A DNA stretch of 64,000 nucleotides, taken from Chryseobacterium sp. CH25 (GTDB taxonomy: Bacteria > Bacteroidota > Bacteroidia > Flavobacteriales > Weeksellaceae). The notes beneath the pieces are model-generated. The model saw only the letters and a list, made by a program, of their open reading frames with translations. It did no database searches and was not told where the DNA came from. The position numbers were made by a program, and so were the translations under genes. This document shows positions 9,353 to 18,623 of the stretch, piece by piece. Positions within the stretch are counted from its first letter, which is position 1, and each line of letters begins with the position of its first letter. The DNA is taken from assembly GCF_004119455.1 (NCBI RefSeq), contig NZ_NRQT01000003.1:1-64000 (forward strand), in the 5' to 3' direction.

Positions 9353-10444
9353 TTATTCTTCTAAAATATAGTAGGCATTATTTGCATTCTGCCTTAATAA
9401 ATCCCTGTGCTTGCCTAAAGCGGTGAACAGCGGGAATCTTTTATATGCCAAGCCATGCTCTTTAGCAAATTCTTCTATCTCTTCTGTGATCTCATTGTAA
9501 TACATATAACTGTAATTGGGGAAAAGGTGATGAGCCACATGGAAATTAAAATTCCCCAGTACATTTCTTACCAACCAGTTATTTTCTTTTAAATCATTGG
9601 TCACTTCCAATTGATGACGCAGCCAACTGAATGGAAGCCCATTATCTTTATTCAATCTTGGAAAAGCATTATCAGGTAGCGGATGGAGAGGCAATAAAAC
9701 GAACAGTGCAAAAATGCTTGCTGCAATCACCTGTAAAAACCAAGCTCCTAAAGCCAGACCGATTGATACTTTAAAGAACACAACAGGAACTACAATCTGA
9801 TAAAAAAAGTAAAACAGCTTATAGCTCACCATTTTTACTTTCTCCACAACAGGTATTCTTCCCTGGGTTTTCAAGATCACTCTTTCTTTATCGAAGAAGT
9901 CTCTAAAATCTCTTATGAACATCCAATTGAATAAATACAACGGATATACTAAAAAGAAAAACCTATGCTGATACTTCTGTACTCCTTTTGCCTTAATCCA
10001 AGGCACTATTAATAGCAAACCACTCTGCTCAATATCGGTATCCCAGCCATCCACATTCGGATAGGCATGATGACTTGCGATATGTCTTTTCTTCCAGATA
10101 TAGGAATTAGCTCCTATGAAATCAAAAATGTGCAGCACTATACCATTCAGTCTTTTACTTTTAAAGATGTTGTTATGGGCTGCTTCGTGGATCAGATTTA
10201 AATAAATTAAAACCAAAGAAATTCCCATTAAAATAAAACTCAGGATATAGACCCAATGTTTTTCTGCATTAAGGACTGCGAAGAAATATAAACCTACATA
10301 GATCAATGGAAGAATCACCGCTTTGATCTGAATATAAATATCCCTGTTTTCAGAAATAGCTTCTACCCGTTGGTTCACTTTCTTTCTCAGTTCATTAAAT
10401 AACCTGGCATCATCTGAATCTTTTAAGTAACTCGGCTTTTCCAT
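9353..10444 (-). CDS. membrane fatty acid desaturase within the met operon
   Basis: A 363-residue integral membrane di-iron desaturase that would introduce a double bond into an acyl chain. All three histidine boxes are present: H86EAAH90, H121IASHH126 and H302VAHH306. Four or so hydrophobic helices lie around residues 40-85, 105-115 and 210-255. There is no N-terminal cytochrome b5 domain, so an external electron donor is needed. Regiospecificity cannot be read from sequence. It is placed between the two metH genes, with one base to metH2 and 84 bases to metH1, so it should be cotranscribed and under the SAM riboswitch. Why a lipid enzyme is sited here is unclear. Confidence 0.9.
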   Translation of the reverse strand: MEKPSYLKDSDDARLFNELRKKVNQRVEAISENRDIYIQIKAVILPLIYVGLYFFAVLNAEKHWVYILSFILMGISLVLIYLNLIHEAAHNNIFKSKRLNGIVLHIFDFIGANSYIWKKRHIASHHAYPNVDGWDTDIEQSGLLLIVPWIKAKGVQKYQHRFFFLVYPLYLFNWMFIRDFRDFFDKERVILKTQGRIPVVEKVKMVSYKLFYFFYQIVVPVVFFKVSIGLALGAWFLQVIAASIFALFVLLPLHPLPDNAFPRLNKDNGLPFSWLRHQLEVTNDLKENNWLVRNVLGNFNFHVAHHLFPNYSYMYYNEITEEIEEFAKEHGLAYKRFPLFTALGKHRDLLRQNANNAYYILEE

Positions 10445-10528
10445 TATAATTAAATTTTGTGGTTTACTTAAAGATAATATTTATAACCCAGCCTACATTC
10501 TTGATTTTAATTAAAAAAATCTATCTAA

Positions 10529-11539
10529 TCACACAAATTCTTTCAATTTTCTTGGATCATATTTTTCTACCAGCTCAGCAATCGCCTTGATATGTTCCGG
10601 AGTTGTCCCACAACATCCGCCGATAATATTGATCAATCCTTTCTCTACATATTCTTTGATCTGTCTTGCCATATCTTCAGGAGTCTCATCATATTTTCCA
10701 AAAGCATTCGGTAATCCGGCATTCGGATACGCTGAAACATAGAATTCTGAATTATGAGCGAGTGTTTCCAAATATGGGGTTAACTGATCTGCTCCTAAAG
10801 CGCAGTTAAAACCAACGCTTAATAAGTTCAGATGGGAAACAGAAATCAAAAAGGCTTCTGCAGTCTGCCCGCTCAATGTTCTTCCTGAAGCATCGGTAAT
10901 GGTTCCTGAAACCATGATCGGAATTTTTATTCCTCTTTCATCCTGAAGTTCATCAATGGCGAATAAAGCTGCTTTTGCATTCAAGGTATCAAAAATGGTT
11001 TCTACTAAAAGAATATCTGAACCTCCATCTAATAATGCTTCACATTGTTGCTTATAAGCCACTCTCAGTTCCTCAAAAGTGATGGCTCTGTATCCTGGAT
11101 CATTCACATCTGGACTCAAGCTTGCTGTTCTGTTGGTTGGACCAATTGATCCTGCTACGAATCTCGGTTTATCCGGATTTTTTGCGGTATATTCATCACA
11201 GGCTTTTCTGGCAATTTTTGCAGACTCATAGTTCAGCTCATACACCAATTCTTCCATGTGATAATCTGCCATTGCGATGGTAGTTCCGGAGAATGTATTC
11301 GTTTCAATAATATCTGCTCCTGCTTCCAGGTATTTCTTGTGAACTTCTTCAATGGCATGAGGCTGTGTCAAAGAAAGCAGGTCATTGTTTCCTTTTACAG
11401 GATGTTCCCAGTCTTTGAAACGCTCGCCACGGTAATCTTCTTCTTCAAACTTATAGCGTTGAAGCATGGTTCCCATAGCGCCATCCAGCACCAGGATGCG
11501 TTCTTTGAGGGCTTTGTTTAGTGATTCTATATTTGTCAT
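10529..11539 (-). CDS. homocysteine S-methyltransferase module of methionine synthase (MetH part 1)
   Basis: The zinc-dependent homocysteine-binding barrel of MetH as a stand-alone 336-residue protein. It begins with the usual [17 protein letters not shown] and has the three zinc cysteines: C246 in VGFNCALG, and C309 and C310 in [11 protein letters not shown] start at the ATG at 11539 because an in-frame extension further upstream is arginine-rich, unlike the family, and runs into metZ in another frame. The partner module is at 6691-9351, with a desaturase between. The 92-base gap to metZ carries a paired-hairpin repeat. Confidence 0.95.
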   Translation of the reverse strand: MTNIESLNKALKERILVLDGAMGTMLQRYKFEEEDYRGERFKDWEHPVKGNNDLLSLTQPHAIEEVHKKYLEAGADIIETNTFSGTTIAMADYHMEELVYELNYESAKIARKACDEYTAKNPDKPRFVAGSIGPTNRTASLSPDVNDPGYRAITFEELRVAYKQQCEALLDGGSDILLVETIFDTLNAKAALFAIDELQDERGIKIPIMVSGTITDASGRTLSGQTAEAFLISVSHLNLLSVGFNCALGADQLTPYLETLAHNSEFYVSAYPNAGLPNAFGKYDETPEDMARQIKEYVEKGLINIIGGCCGTTPEHIKAIAELVEKYDPRKLKEFV

Positions 11540-11580
11540 CTCTTTTATAGTTGTTAAGTGAGACTGATAGGTTTTGGGTT

Positions 11581-11624
11581 GATAGGACTTCGTTCTATCT
11601 TGGGTTAAATCGCCCCGTTGGGCT
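11581..11624. repeat. paired-hairpin intercistronic repeat, copy 1
   Basis: GATAGGAC (11581-11588) pairs with GTTCTATC (11592-11599), allowing G-T pairs, and GCCC (11612-11615) pairs with GGGC (11620-11623). The same two-hairpin unit is found at 21500-21543, also directly after a minus-strand stop codon inside an operon. It may act as an RNA-stability element or be a REP-type repeat. Confidence 0.7.
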
Positions 11625-11631
11625 CTTTGGG

Positions 11632-12792
11632 TTAATCTAAGGCTTGTTTTAGGTCTGCGATGATGTCGTCTACGTTTTCTAAGCCTACTGAGCAACGAAC
11701 TAATCCTGCTGTAATTCCTACTTCGTTTCTTTCTTCGTCTGACAGTTTGGAGTGCGTTGTAGATGCCGGGTGGGTTACAATCGTTCTTGTATCCCCTAAG
11801 TTTGCAGAAAGAGAGCACATTTGAATCTTATCTAGGAAGCTTCTTCCTCCTTCTATTCCACCTTTTATTTCAAAAGCAACAATGTTTCCACCGAGCTTCA
11901 TCTGTTTTTTGGCTACTTCATAGTTCGGATGGGATTTCAGGAACGGATATTTTACCAGTTCTACATTAGGATGGCTTTCTAAAAATTCTGCTACTTTCAA
12001 TGCATTTTCGCAGTGTTTTTCCACACGAATTGCTAATGTCTCCAAGCTTTTTGATAATACCCATGCATTAAAAGGAGACAACGCAGGTCCTGTATTTCTT
12101 GCGAAAAGGTAAATTTCTCTAATCAGGTCTTCTTTTCCTACTGCAATTCCACCTAATACTCTTCCCTGTCCGTCAATCAACTTCGTTGCAGAATGTACAA
12201 CAACATCTGCACCATATTTAATAGGTTGCTGAAGATAAGGCGTTGCAAAACAGTTATCTACAATAAAGATCAAATTATGTTTCTTAGCAATCTGCCCGAA
12301 AAACTCCAGATCCAGAATTTCAATGGCCGGATTGGTAGGGGTTTCAAGATATAGGATCTTTGTATTCGGTTTTATATATTTTTCCACATTCTCTGCATCT
12401 TCTGCTTTGAAATAGGTCGTTTCAATATTCCATTTCGGGAAATACTTTGTGAACAAAGTGTGAGTAGATCCGAAAACTGACTGGCAGCTCACGATATGAT
12501 CTCCGGCACTTAATAATGCTGCAAATGTAGAGTAGATAGCTGCCATTCCTGTTGCAAAAGCATATCCAGCTTCTGCACCTTCCATTTTTGCAATCTTTTC
12601 TGTAAACTCAGAGACATTCGGGTTAGAGAAACGGCTGTACAGGTTTTTAGGTTTTTCTTCAGCAAAACTGGCTCTCATATCTTCAGCATCCTGAAAAATA
12701 AAGCTGGATGTAAGATATAGTGGCGTGGAGTGCTCGTCAAACTGAGATCTCTCAGTCTGGGTTCTTATTGCTGATGTTTCGAAATTTTCCAT
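11632..12792 (-). CDS. metZ: O-succinyl/O-acetylhomoserine sulfhydrylase (trans-sulfuration PLP enzyme)
   Basis: Makes homocysteine from an acylated homoserine and sulfide. It is a 386-residue fold-type I PLP enzyme: YSRFSNPN (52-59), [14 protein letters not shown] (PLP phosphate contact), [12 protein letters not shown] (179-190) with the PLP-binding aspartate, and the Schiff-base lysine K204 in [12 protein letters not shown]. The DGQGRVLGG stretch is characteristic of MetZ, which favours direct sulfhydrylation over cystathionine synthesis. Since the operon also encodes metX, the natural substrate may be O-acetylhomoserine. It lies between hom and metH1; an imperfect inverted repeat occupies the 127-base gap to hom. 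Confidence 0.9.
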   Translation of the reverse strand: MENFETSAIRTQTERSQFDEHSTPLYLTSSFIFQDAEDMRASFAEEKPKNLYSRFSNPNVSEFTEKIAKMEGAEAGYAFATGMAAIYSTFAALLSAGDHIVSCQSVFGSTHTLFTKYFPKWNIETTYFKAEDAENVEKYIKPNTKILYLETPTNPAIEILDLEFFGQIAKKHNLIFIVDNCFATPYLQQPIKYGADVVVHSATKLIDGQGRVLGGIAVGKEDLIREIYLFARNTGPALSPFNAWVLSKSLETLAIRVEKHCENALKVAEFLESHPNVELVKYPFLKSHPNYEVAKKQMKLGGNIVAFEIKGGIEGGRSFLDKIQMCSLSANLGDTRTIVTHPASTTHSKLSDEERNEVGITAGLVRCSVGLENVDDIIADLKQALD

Positions 12793-12823
12793 ATAGTTTT
12801 AATTTGTCAATTTACCAATGTAT

Positions 12824-12908
12824 CAATCTAACAGTGTAATAATGATATTCTTTGCTTTGCTCAGAATGGCAATAACCAATATTGGCAAACTGTTACATTG
12901 CTAGATTG
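12824..12908. repeat. imperfect inverted-repeat element between hom and metZ
   Basis: CAATCTAACAGTGTAA (12824-12839) and TTACATTGCTAGATTG (12893-12908) are complementary at 14 of 16 positions. The middle contains TTTGCTTTGCTCAGAATGGC, which resembles a repeat common in Bacteroidetes intergenic DNA. It sits inside the methionine operon without breaking a gene. Confidence 0.65.
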
Positions 12909-12919
12909 TTACATTAATT

Positions 12920-14458
12920 TTATTTTGTTTCACTTAGTCTTAAAATATCACCGAATACACCTCTTGCAGTCACCTGTGCTCCGGCTCCGGCTCCCATAAT
13001 TACGATTGGGTTTTCACCGTAACTTTCTGTGTAGATCTCAAAAATAGAATCTGAACCTTTCAACTGTCCTAATGCTGAACTTCCTGGTACAGAAACCAGT
13101 TTTACATCAAGCTGCCCTTTTTCTTCCTGTAAATTTCCGTGAAGATCTCCTACGTAACGTAATACATGACCAGGCTCCTGACTATCTTTAATTTTTTGAT
13201 ATTCCTCATCCAATTCTTCTAATCTTGAAAGGAATTCTGATTTTGAAACTGACAATAAGTTTTCCGGAACCAGATTTTGGATGTTGATATCTTCAAATTC
13301 ATTGATTAAGTCTAATTCTCTAGCTAAAATCAATAGCTTTCTCGCTACGTCATTTCCTGATAGGTCTTCTCTTGGATCCGGTTCTGTGTATCCTTTCTCT
13401 AAAGCTTCGTTTACAATTGTTGAGAATTTATCATCTCTCAAAGAGAAATTGTTGAAAACATAACTTAATGTTCCAGAGAAAACTCCTTTAATTCTTGTGA
13501 TATTTTCTCCTGAAAGGTGTAATAATTTAATAGTATCAATTAATGGAAGACCCGCTCCTACATTGGTTTCATACAGATAACGTCTGTTATTTTTACTCAA
13601 CGTATATCTTAGTTTTCTATATTCTTCGATGGGAAGGGTGTTGAAAATTTTGTTGGAAGAAACCAGATCAAATCCATTTTCTGCTAAAGCATGGTAGTTC
13701 TTCACAAAATCTTTGCTTGCTGTGTTATCTACAACAATCAGGTTCTCCAGTTGGTTTTCATTAGAGAAATTAATTAACTCTTCAACATTGGATGGCTGCT
13801 CTGCTGTTAAAACCTCATCAGACCAGTTCGCATCAAAACCTTTTTTGTTGAAAGCAATTTTCTTTGAATTGGCTACAGCAACTACTTTAAGATCTATTTT
13901 TTTACGTCTTTTGATTTCTTCTGAAGATTCAAGAACCTGCTCAATTAATGTTTTCCCTACATTTCCATGGCCAATAATTGCAAGATGAACGGTCTTTGGC
14001 TTTTTGAAGATCTCAGATTCTATGATGTTTCTTGTTTTTTCATCTTGTGAAGAAGTGACTACGATATTGACTCTGTTATCACCTGCAACTTTGTTCAAAA
14101 GCAATGGAAAAACATTGTTTCTCGCTAGCTCTGCAAAAACTTTATTGGAATCTTCTGCTACAAAACCGATCACAGAAACATTGTTGATACTATATATTTG
14201 GGATACTTTTCCTGATTTTCTTTCTCCTTCAAATTCATCAATAAGACAAGCTACTGCTTTCTCCGCATCATTTTCGTGAACTAAAATAGAAATTCCGTTT
14301 TCTATGGCTTGCTGAGAGATTACTCCCACGCTGATACGCGCTAAAGTAAGCGCTTTAAAAATTCGTCCGTCAATTCCGATTTCCCCTAAGAAATCTTCTC
14401 CTTCAAATTTGACAATTGATCTGTTCTTTAAAAATTTTATTTCGTTAGCATTTTTCAT
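12920..14458 (-). CDS. hom: homoserine dehydrogenase with N-terminal ACT domains
   Basis: Reduces aspartate semialdehyde to homoserine, the branch point to threonine and methionine. In the 512-residue product, residues 1-150 look like the paired ACT domains of an aspartokinase (RIFKALTLARISVGVISQQ; VSVIGFVAEDSNKVFAELARN) but no kinase domain precedes them. The dehydrogenase follows: the NAD(P) fold at G163-x-G165-x2-G168, LYETNVGAGLPLIDTIK, then GVFSGTLSYVFNNF and EPDPREDLSGNDVARKL. This is the layout of bifunctional ThrA with the kinase removed. The ACT pair probably binds an amino acid effector. It is four bases downstream of metX, so the two are probably translated in tandem. Confidence 0.93.
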   Translation of the reverse strand: MKNANEIKFLKNRSIVKFEGEDFLGEIGIDGRIFKALTLARISVGVISQQAIENGISILVHENDAEKAVACLIDEFEGERKSGKVSQIYSINNVSVIGFVAEDSNKVFAELARNNVFPLLLNKVAGDNRVNIVVTSSQDEKTRNIIESEIFKKPKTVHLAIIGHGNVGKTLIEQVLESSEEIKRRKKIDLKVVAVANSKKIAFNKKGFDANWSDEVLTAEQPSNVEELINFSNENQLENLIVVDNTASKDFVKNYHALAENGFDLVSSNKIFNTLPIEEYRKLRYTLSKNNRRYLYETNVGAGLPLIDTIKLLHLSGENITRIKGVFSGTLSYVFNNFSLRDDKFSTIVNEALEKGYTEPDPREDLSGNDVARKLLILARELDLINEFEDINIQNLVPENLLSVSKSEFLSRLEELDEEYQKIKDSQEPGHVLRYVGDLHGNLQEEKGQLDVKLVSVPGSSALGQLKGSDSIFEIYTESYGENPIVIMGAGAGAQVTARGVFGDILRLSETK

Positions 14459-14462
14459 GACT

Positions 14463-15401
14463 CTATAAAATGTTTTTTATGATATTATTTAATTGTTGAT
14501 ATTCCATTAGGAAGGCATCATGCCCGTGTATAGATTGGATCTCGTGATATGAGATATTCTCCTTTTTCTTTTTCAGCTTTTCAAAACACATTCGGATTTC
14601 AGAAGCTGGGAAGAATAAATCTGTATCTACGGAGATCATGTGCATTCGTGCCTCTATCCTCTCCAGAGCTGTTTCATCAGTATTTATATTCATCAGCAAA
14701 TGATTCATCAGTTTGTATGCCTGTAAACTAAATCTTTCGTTTAATGCATTGCCGTGATAAATCAGCCAGTCTTCTGAGTCCAGACGTTGTTTATCCTGAT
14801 TGTATTTATTTTGAAATCTGTCGTTAAGTGATTCCGGAGTTCTATAACACAGCATGGCATGGATTCTCGCTTTCTGTAAAGGTTCATCTTTATCATTCAA
14901 TAAAAATTTCTGAACCACACATTGTGCATGAAGCCAATCATGGGTTCTGTAATCACAGGCAATAGGAATAAAAATTTCTGCCAGTTTGGGTTGTTTTACT
15001 AACATTTCCCATGCAATTCCTCCTCCGAGAGAACCTCCAATAATGGCGTATAGGTTTGTAATATGTAAAGCTTCCAGTCCTTTCAGAAATATATTGGCTA
15101 TATCTGAAGGAGTGAAGTCTTCATAGTCTTCAATTAAAAAATGATCGTATCCGTTTCCGGGAATGTTGAAACACAGAACAGTGTATTTATTCGTATCCAC
15201 AATCTGATTTTCGCCCACCAATTGTTTCCACCAGCCTTTTTCTCCGGATACGTTTGAATTTCCGGTAAGGGCATGGTTGATTAAAATAATTGGGGCTGTA
15301 AACAGGTCTTTCCCGAAAAGCTCATAGCTTAACGAGATATTGTATTCCTTGTGGGAATTGGTTTGATACGAAAGATTAATATAGTTTAGTTCTGTTTTCA
15401 A
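14463..15401 (-). CDS. metX: homoserine O-acetyltransferase-like alpha/beta hydrolase
   Basis: Predicted to acylate homoserine with acetyl-CoA (or succinyl-CoA), activating it for MetZ. The 312-residue protein has the alpha/beta-hydrolase fold of the MetX family: oxyanion loop NHALTGNSN (42-50), nucleophile S124 in GGSLGGG, DTDLF with the acid, and catalytic H294 in HGHDAFL. It is shorter than typical MetX of about 350-380 residues because of a compact lid region. As the first gene after the SAM riboswitch and just before hom, its pathway role is well supported; acetyl versus succinyl specificity is not readable. Confidence 0.88.
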   Translation of the reverse strand: MKTELNYINLSYQTNSHKEYNISLSYELFGKDLFTAPIILINHALTGNSNVSGEKGWWKQLVGENQIVDTNKYTVLCFNIPGNGYDHFLIEDYEDFTPSDIANIFLKGLEALHITNLYAIIGGSLGGGIAWEMLVKQPKLAEIFIPIACDYRTHDWLHAQCVVQKFLLNDKDEPLQKARIHAMLCYRTPESLNDRFQNKYNQDKQRLDSEDWLIYHGNALNERFSLQAYKLMNHLLMNINTDETALERIEARMHMISVDTDLFFPASEIRMCFEKLKKKKENISYHEIQSIHGHDAFLMEYQQLNNIIKNIL

Positions 15402-15463
15402 TTCTATTAAATTTTAATACAATTGAAAATGCCACAGGAAATGGCTGAAAAGAACTTCAGTAA

Positions 15464-15567
15464 GTTATCTGTCCAAAATTACTTTGGTAGAACGTAGCAC
15501 CTTCTTTGCTTGCGCAAAGGGTTGCTAAGGTTTCATAGGGTCTAATCCCTCAACCTTTCTTGATAAC
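15464..15567 (-). promoter_or_regulatory. SAM-I (S-box) riboswitch aptamer
   Basis: Read on the minus strand, the aptamer runs from GTTATCAAGAAAGGTTGAGG through GGGATTAGACCC, TATGAAACCTTAGCAACC, a CTTTGCGCAAGCAAAG hairpin, and GGTGCTAC, to GATAAC. GTTATC (complement of 15562-15567) and GATAAC (complement of 15464-15469) close P1. The conserved S-box features, AAGA kink-turn, GAAACC..GCAACC and GGTGCTA, are all present. It lies between a consensus promoter and metX, so high SAM should shut off the operon. I could not identify a convincing terminator or anti-terminator, so the expression platform is unclear. Confidence 0.93.
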
Positions 15568-15596
15568 ATTTTCAATATTTGAATGAACGAATGGTG

Positions 15597-15626
15597 CAAA
15601 GGTAGTTCTTTTCTTTTAAAATCAAA
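15597..15626 (-). promoter_or_regulatory. promoter of the methionine operon
   Basis: The complement reads TTTG, 18 bases, TACCTTTG (-7 box at 15597-15604). Transcription should start near 15590, about 20 bases before the riboswitch aptamer. Confidence 0.7.
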
Positions 15627-15707
15627 AAAAAATTAATTTAATATTTAAAAAAGCCCTTAAACACAAGTCTTTCAAAGGCATATTAATTATTATTCAGATA
15701 AAATGAA

Positions 15708-15738
15708 TTGGAATTATTTTACAAAAAAACTAACTTCG
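15708..15738 (+). promoter_or_regulatory. promoter of the GH63-like gene
   Basis: TTG at 15708-15710, 20 bases, then TAACTTCG at 15731-15738, a one-base variant of TAnnTTTG. It lies 20 bases before the start codon. Confidence 0.55.
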
Positions 15739-15757
15739 TATTGAAAAATGATGAAAT

Positions 15758-18373
15758 ATGATCGCCGAAAAAGAAAGATTACAAGATACCAAATGGAAAA
15801 ACTGGGGACCTTATGTAAGCAACCGGCAATGGGGAAATGTACGGGAAGACTATAGCCCGGACGGGAATGCATGGAACTTCACCAATCATAATAATGCAGA
15901 AAGCTATACCTACCGTTGGGGAGAAGAAGGTATTGCTGGAATTTCTGATGTAAAGCAGCTGTTCTGCTTTGCTCTTTCGTTCTGGAATAAAAGAGATAAA
16001 ATCGTTAAGGAGCGTTTCTTTGGATTGAGTAACCCTCAGGGAAACCATGGTGAAGATATTAAGGAAATTTTCTACTATCTGGATAATACGCCTACTCATA
16101 GTTATATGAAAATGGTTTACAAATATCCGATCAATGAATTTCCTTACGATGAACTTGTTGCCGTAAACGGAAGCCGCAGTAAACAGGAACCGGAATATGA
16201 GATTTTTGATACCGGAGTCTTTGATAATGATTCTTATTTTGATATTTTCATTGAATACTGTAAAGCGGACCACAATGATATTCTGGTAAGAGTAACCGTT
16301 TGTAACCGAAGTCAACAGGATGCACCAATAGTAGTAGCACCCACCGCATGGTTTCGAAATAACTGGAAATGGGGTTACAATACCTATAAAGCTGAAATGA
16401 ATGTTTCTCACGACGGAAGCATCAATATTGGGCATGACAGTATTTCTATTAAGAAGTTTTATTCAAGAAATAAAAATGCCCAAAGTGTTTTCTGTGAGAA
16501 TGAAACCAATAATCCAAAGCTGTATGGAACTCCGCAAGCAGAAAACACATATTATAAAGACGGGATTAATGACTATATTATTTACAGCAGCAATACTGTA
16601 AATCCTGAGCAAAAGGGAACTAAAGCTTCTTTTTTAATTGATGAAGTCATCGGATCCGGAGAATCATCAACTTTTGAATTCAGATTGTGTCCTCATGAAA
16701 GTGATGAGCCTTTTGAAAATTTTGATGAGATTTTTAATAACAGACAAGCTGAAGCAGAGGAGTTTTATAATGAAATTCAAAATGATACGACCAATGAGGA
16801 TGAAAGGAATGTTCAAAGACAGGCTTTTGCCGGACTTCTTTGGAATAAACAGTTTTATCATTACAATATCGGAAAATGGCTGAAAGGCGATCCGAACTTT
16901 GAAGCTCCGAGAAACTTTCATAATTATGTAAGAAATACAGAATGGAATCATCTTCACAATAAGGATATCATCTCCATGCCTGATAAATGGGAATATCCAT
17001 GGTATGCAACCTGGGACCTTGCTTTTCACTGTGTCCCTTTATCCATTATTGATGCTGAATTTGCCAAAGGACAGCTTTTACTTTTGACTAAAGAATGGTA
17101 TATGCATCCTAACGGACAGCTGCCAGCCTATGAATGGAATATGAGTGATGTGAATCCTCCTGTACATGCATGGTCTTGCTTCAGAGTTTTTAAAATTGAT
17201 GAAAAAAGCAACGGAAAACCTGATTTATTATTCCTTGAAAAAGTCTTCCAAAAGCTTCTTCTGAATTTCACCTGGTGGGTGAACCGAAAGGATAAAAATG
17301 GTAAAAATATTTTCGGAGGTGGTTTCCTTGGGTTAGATAATATCGGGGCTTTTGACCGAAACACAGTTTTAGAAGATGGACAACATTTGGAACAGGCTGA
17401 TGGAACAAGCTGGATGGCTATGTATGCTCTGAACATGATGCGAATTGCTATGGAACTGGCTCAGTATTATCAGGTTTATGAAGATATGGCCATCAAATTC
17501 TTTGAGCATTACCTTTATATCGCAGAAGCCATGGAAAATCTGGGTGAAGGAACAAAAGGTCTATGGAACGAGGAAGACGGATTTTTCTATGATGTTCTCC
17601 AGCTTGGAAACGGAAACAGTGTTTCTTTACGATTAAGAAGTATTGTAGGATTAATTCCTCTTTTTGCAGTGGAAATTGTAGATCACAGACTTCTGGAAAA
17701 GATGCCGAACTTTAAAACCAGAATGGAATGGATCTTAAAAAATAAGCCTGAACTTACCAAACTGGTTTCTCACTGGGATGAGGAAGGGCATGGCAGAAAA
17801 CACCTGATGAGTATTCTCCGCAAGAACAGATTAACAAAAGTATTATCAAGAATGCTTGATGAAAAGGAATTTTTAAGTTCCTATGGAATCCGGGCCATGT
17901 CTAAGATATATGAAGAAAATCCTTTTGTATTTTCTGTTCATGGTCATGAAAATGTTGTCTATTATACTCCTGCGGAAAGTGACAGCAGAATGTTCGGCGG
18001 AAACAGTAACTGGCGTGGACCCATCTGGTTTCCTATCAATTTCCTGATCGTAGAAAGTTTACAGCGTTTCCATTATTACTACGGAAACAGCTTGAAAGTT
18101 GAATTGCCAACCGGAAGTGGTGAAAAGAAAAACCTTGATGAAGTGGCTCAGAATATAAGTAAAAGACTTTGTTCTATTTTCTTAAAGGATGAACACGGAC
18201 AACGTGCCTTCAATGGCGGGAATCCGAAGTTCAATTATGATGAACATTTCAGAGACTATATTACTTTCTTTGAATACTTCCATGGTGACAACGGGCGCGG
18301 TGTAGGTGCATCTCACCAAACGGGTTGGACGGCTACTGTAGCAAAACTGATAAAACCAAGACTTACCTTCTAA
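15758..18373 (+). CDS. GH63-like (MGH1-like) glycoside hydrolase
   Basis: An 871-residue protein related to mannosyl-oligosaccharide glucosidase and other GH63 enzymes with an (alpha/alpha)6 barrel. There is no signal peptide, so it is probably cytoplasmic. The N-terminal part, with GPYVSNRQWGNVREDYS and NAESYTYRWGEEGIAGISD, is a beta-sandwich-like region. The barrel begins near residue 350, with WYATWDLAFHCVPLS (about 423-437), PAYEWNMSDVNPPVHAW, NTVLEDGQHLEQADGTSWMA and SNWRGPIWFPINFL near 753. The acidic residues in these conserved stretches are candidates for catalysis. It stands alone between the methionine operon (divergent) and OsmC (convergent). Its substrate is unknown; an alpha-glucoside such as a trehalose-like or glucosylated osmolyte is only a guess. 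Confidence 0.85.
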   Translation: MIAEKERLQDTKWKNWGPYVSNRQWGNVREDYSPDGNAWNFTNHNNAESYTYRWGEEGIAGISDVKQLFCFALSFWNKRDKIVKERFFGLSNPQGNHGEDIKEIFYYLDNTPTHSYMKMVYKYPINEFPYDELVAVNGSRSKQEPEYEIFDTGVFDNDSYFDIFIEYCKADHNDILVRVTVCNRSQQDAPIVVAPTAWFRNNWKWGYNTYKAEMNVSHDGSINIGHDSISIKKFYSRNKNAQSVFCENETNNPKLYGTPQAENTYYKDGINDYIIYSSNTVNPEQKGTKASFLIDEVIGSGESSTFEFRLCPHESDEPFENFDEIFNNRQAEAEEFYNEIQNDTTNEDERNVQRQAFAGLLWNKQFYHYNIGKWLKGDPNFEAPRNFHNYVRNTEWNHLHNKDIISMPDKWEYPWYATWDLAFHCVPLSIIDAEFAKGQLLLLTKEWYMHPNGQLPAYEWNMSDVNPPVHAWSCFRVFKIDEKSNGKPDLLFLEKVFQKLLLNFTWWVNRKDKNGKNIFGGGFLGLDNIGAFDRNTVLEDGQHLEQADGTSWMAMYALNMMRIAMELAQYYQVYEDMAIKFFEHYLYIAEAMENLGEGTKGLWNEEDGFFYDVLQLGNGNSVSLRLRSIVGLIPLFAVEIVDHRLLEKMPNFKTRMEWILKNKPELTKLVSHWDEEGHGRKHLMSILRKNRLTKVLSRMLDEKEFLSSYGIRAMSKIYEENPFVFSVHGHENVVYYTPAESDSRMFGGNSNWRGPIWFPINFLIVESLQRFHYYYGNSLKVELPTGSGEKKNLDEVAQNISKRLCSIFLKDEHGQRAFNGGNPKFNYDEHFRDYITFFEYFHGDNGRGVGASHQTGWTATVAKLIKPRLTF

Positions 18374-18404
18374 TGAGCAATCAGTAATAGGTAATGAGTA
18401 ATAA

Positions 18405-18437
18405 AAAAACCGGATGTTTCATCCGGTTTCTTTTTTG
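18405..18437 (+). terminator. intrinsic terminator of the GH63-like gene
   Basis: AAACCGGAT (18407-18415) pairs with ATCCGGTTT (18421-18429) around GTTTC and is followed by CTTTTTTG. It is 30 bases beyond the stop codon. Confidence 0.9.
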
Positions 18438-18453
18438 TACACTATCTTTTTTT

Positions 18454-18585
18454 GCCACTAATGCACGAATAATATAATTGATGAATGGTATGCAACCATG
18501 AATTTCATGCCTAAATGGTTTAAAAATCTCTTACCACATAGATACATAAGCATTATGCAAATAAAATTATTCGTGAATTCGTGGC
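18454..18585. repeat. 132-bp element bounded by imperfect 20-bp inverted repeats
   Basis: GCCACTAATGCACGAATAAT (18454-18473) and the reverse complement of 18566-18585 agree at 18 of 20 positions. The 92 bases between have no coding capacity. Terminal inverted repeats around a short non-coding core resemble a miniature mobile element, although no target-site duplication is evident. Confidence 0.65.
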
Positions 18586-18590
18586 AGAAT

Positions 18591-18615
18591 AAAAAATGAG
18601 GCTTTTAAGCCTCAT
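18591..18615 (-). terminator. intrinsic terminator of the OsmC gene
   Basis: ATGAGGCTT (18596-18604) and AAGCCTCAT (18607-18615) form a perfect 9-bp stem. On the minus strand it is followed by a U-run (complement of 18591-18595). It abuts the OsmC stop codon. Confidence 0.85.
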
Positions 18616-18623
18616 GTATCATT

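Noticed and set aside
6691..11539. Broken methionine synthase
   Set aside because: The two parts have clean starts and stops at domain boundaries and together make a full-length enzyme; split MetH genes are known in flavobacteria.
11540..11818. N-terminal extension of the homocysteine methyltransferase frame by 93 residues
   Set aside because: The extension is arginine-rich, unlike the family, overlaps metZ in another frame and covers a hairpin repeat. The internal ATG gives the expected N-terminus.
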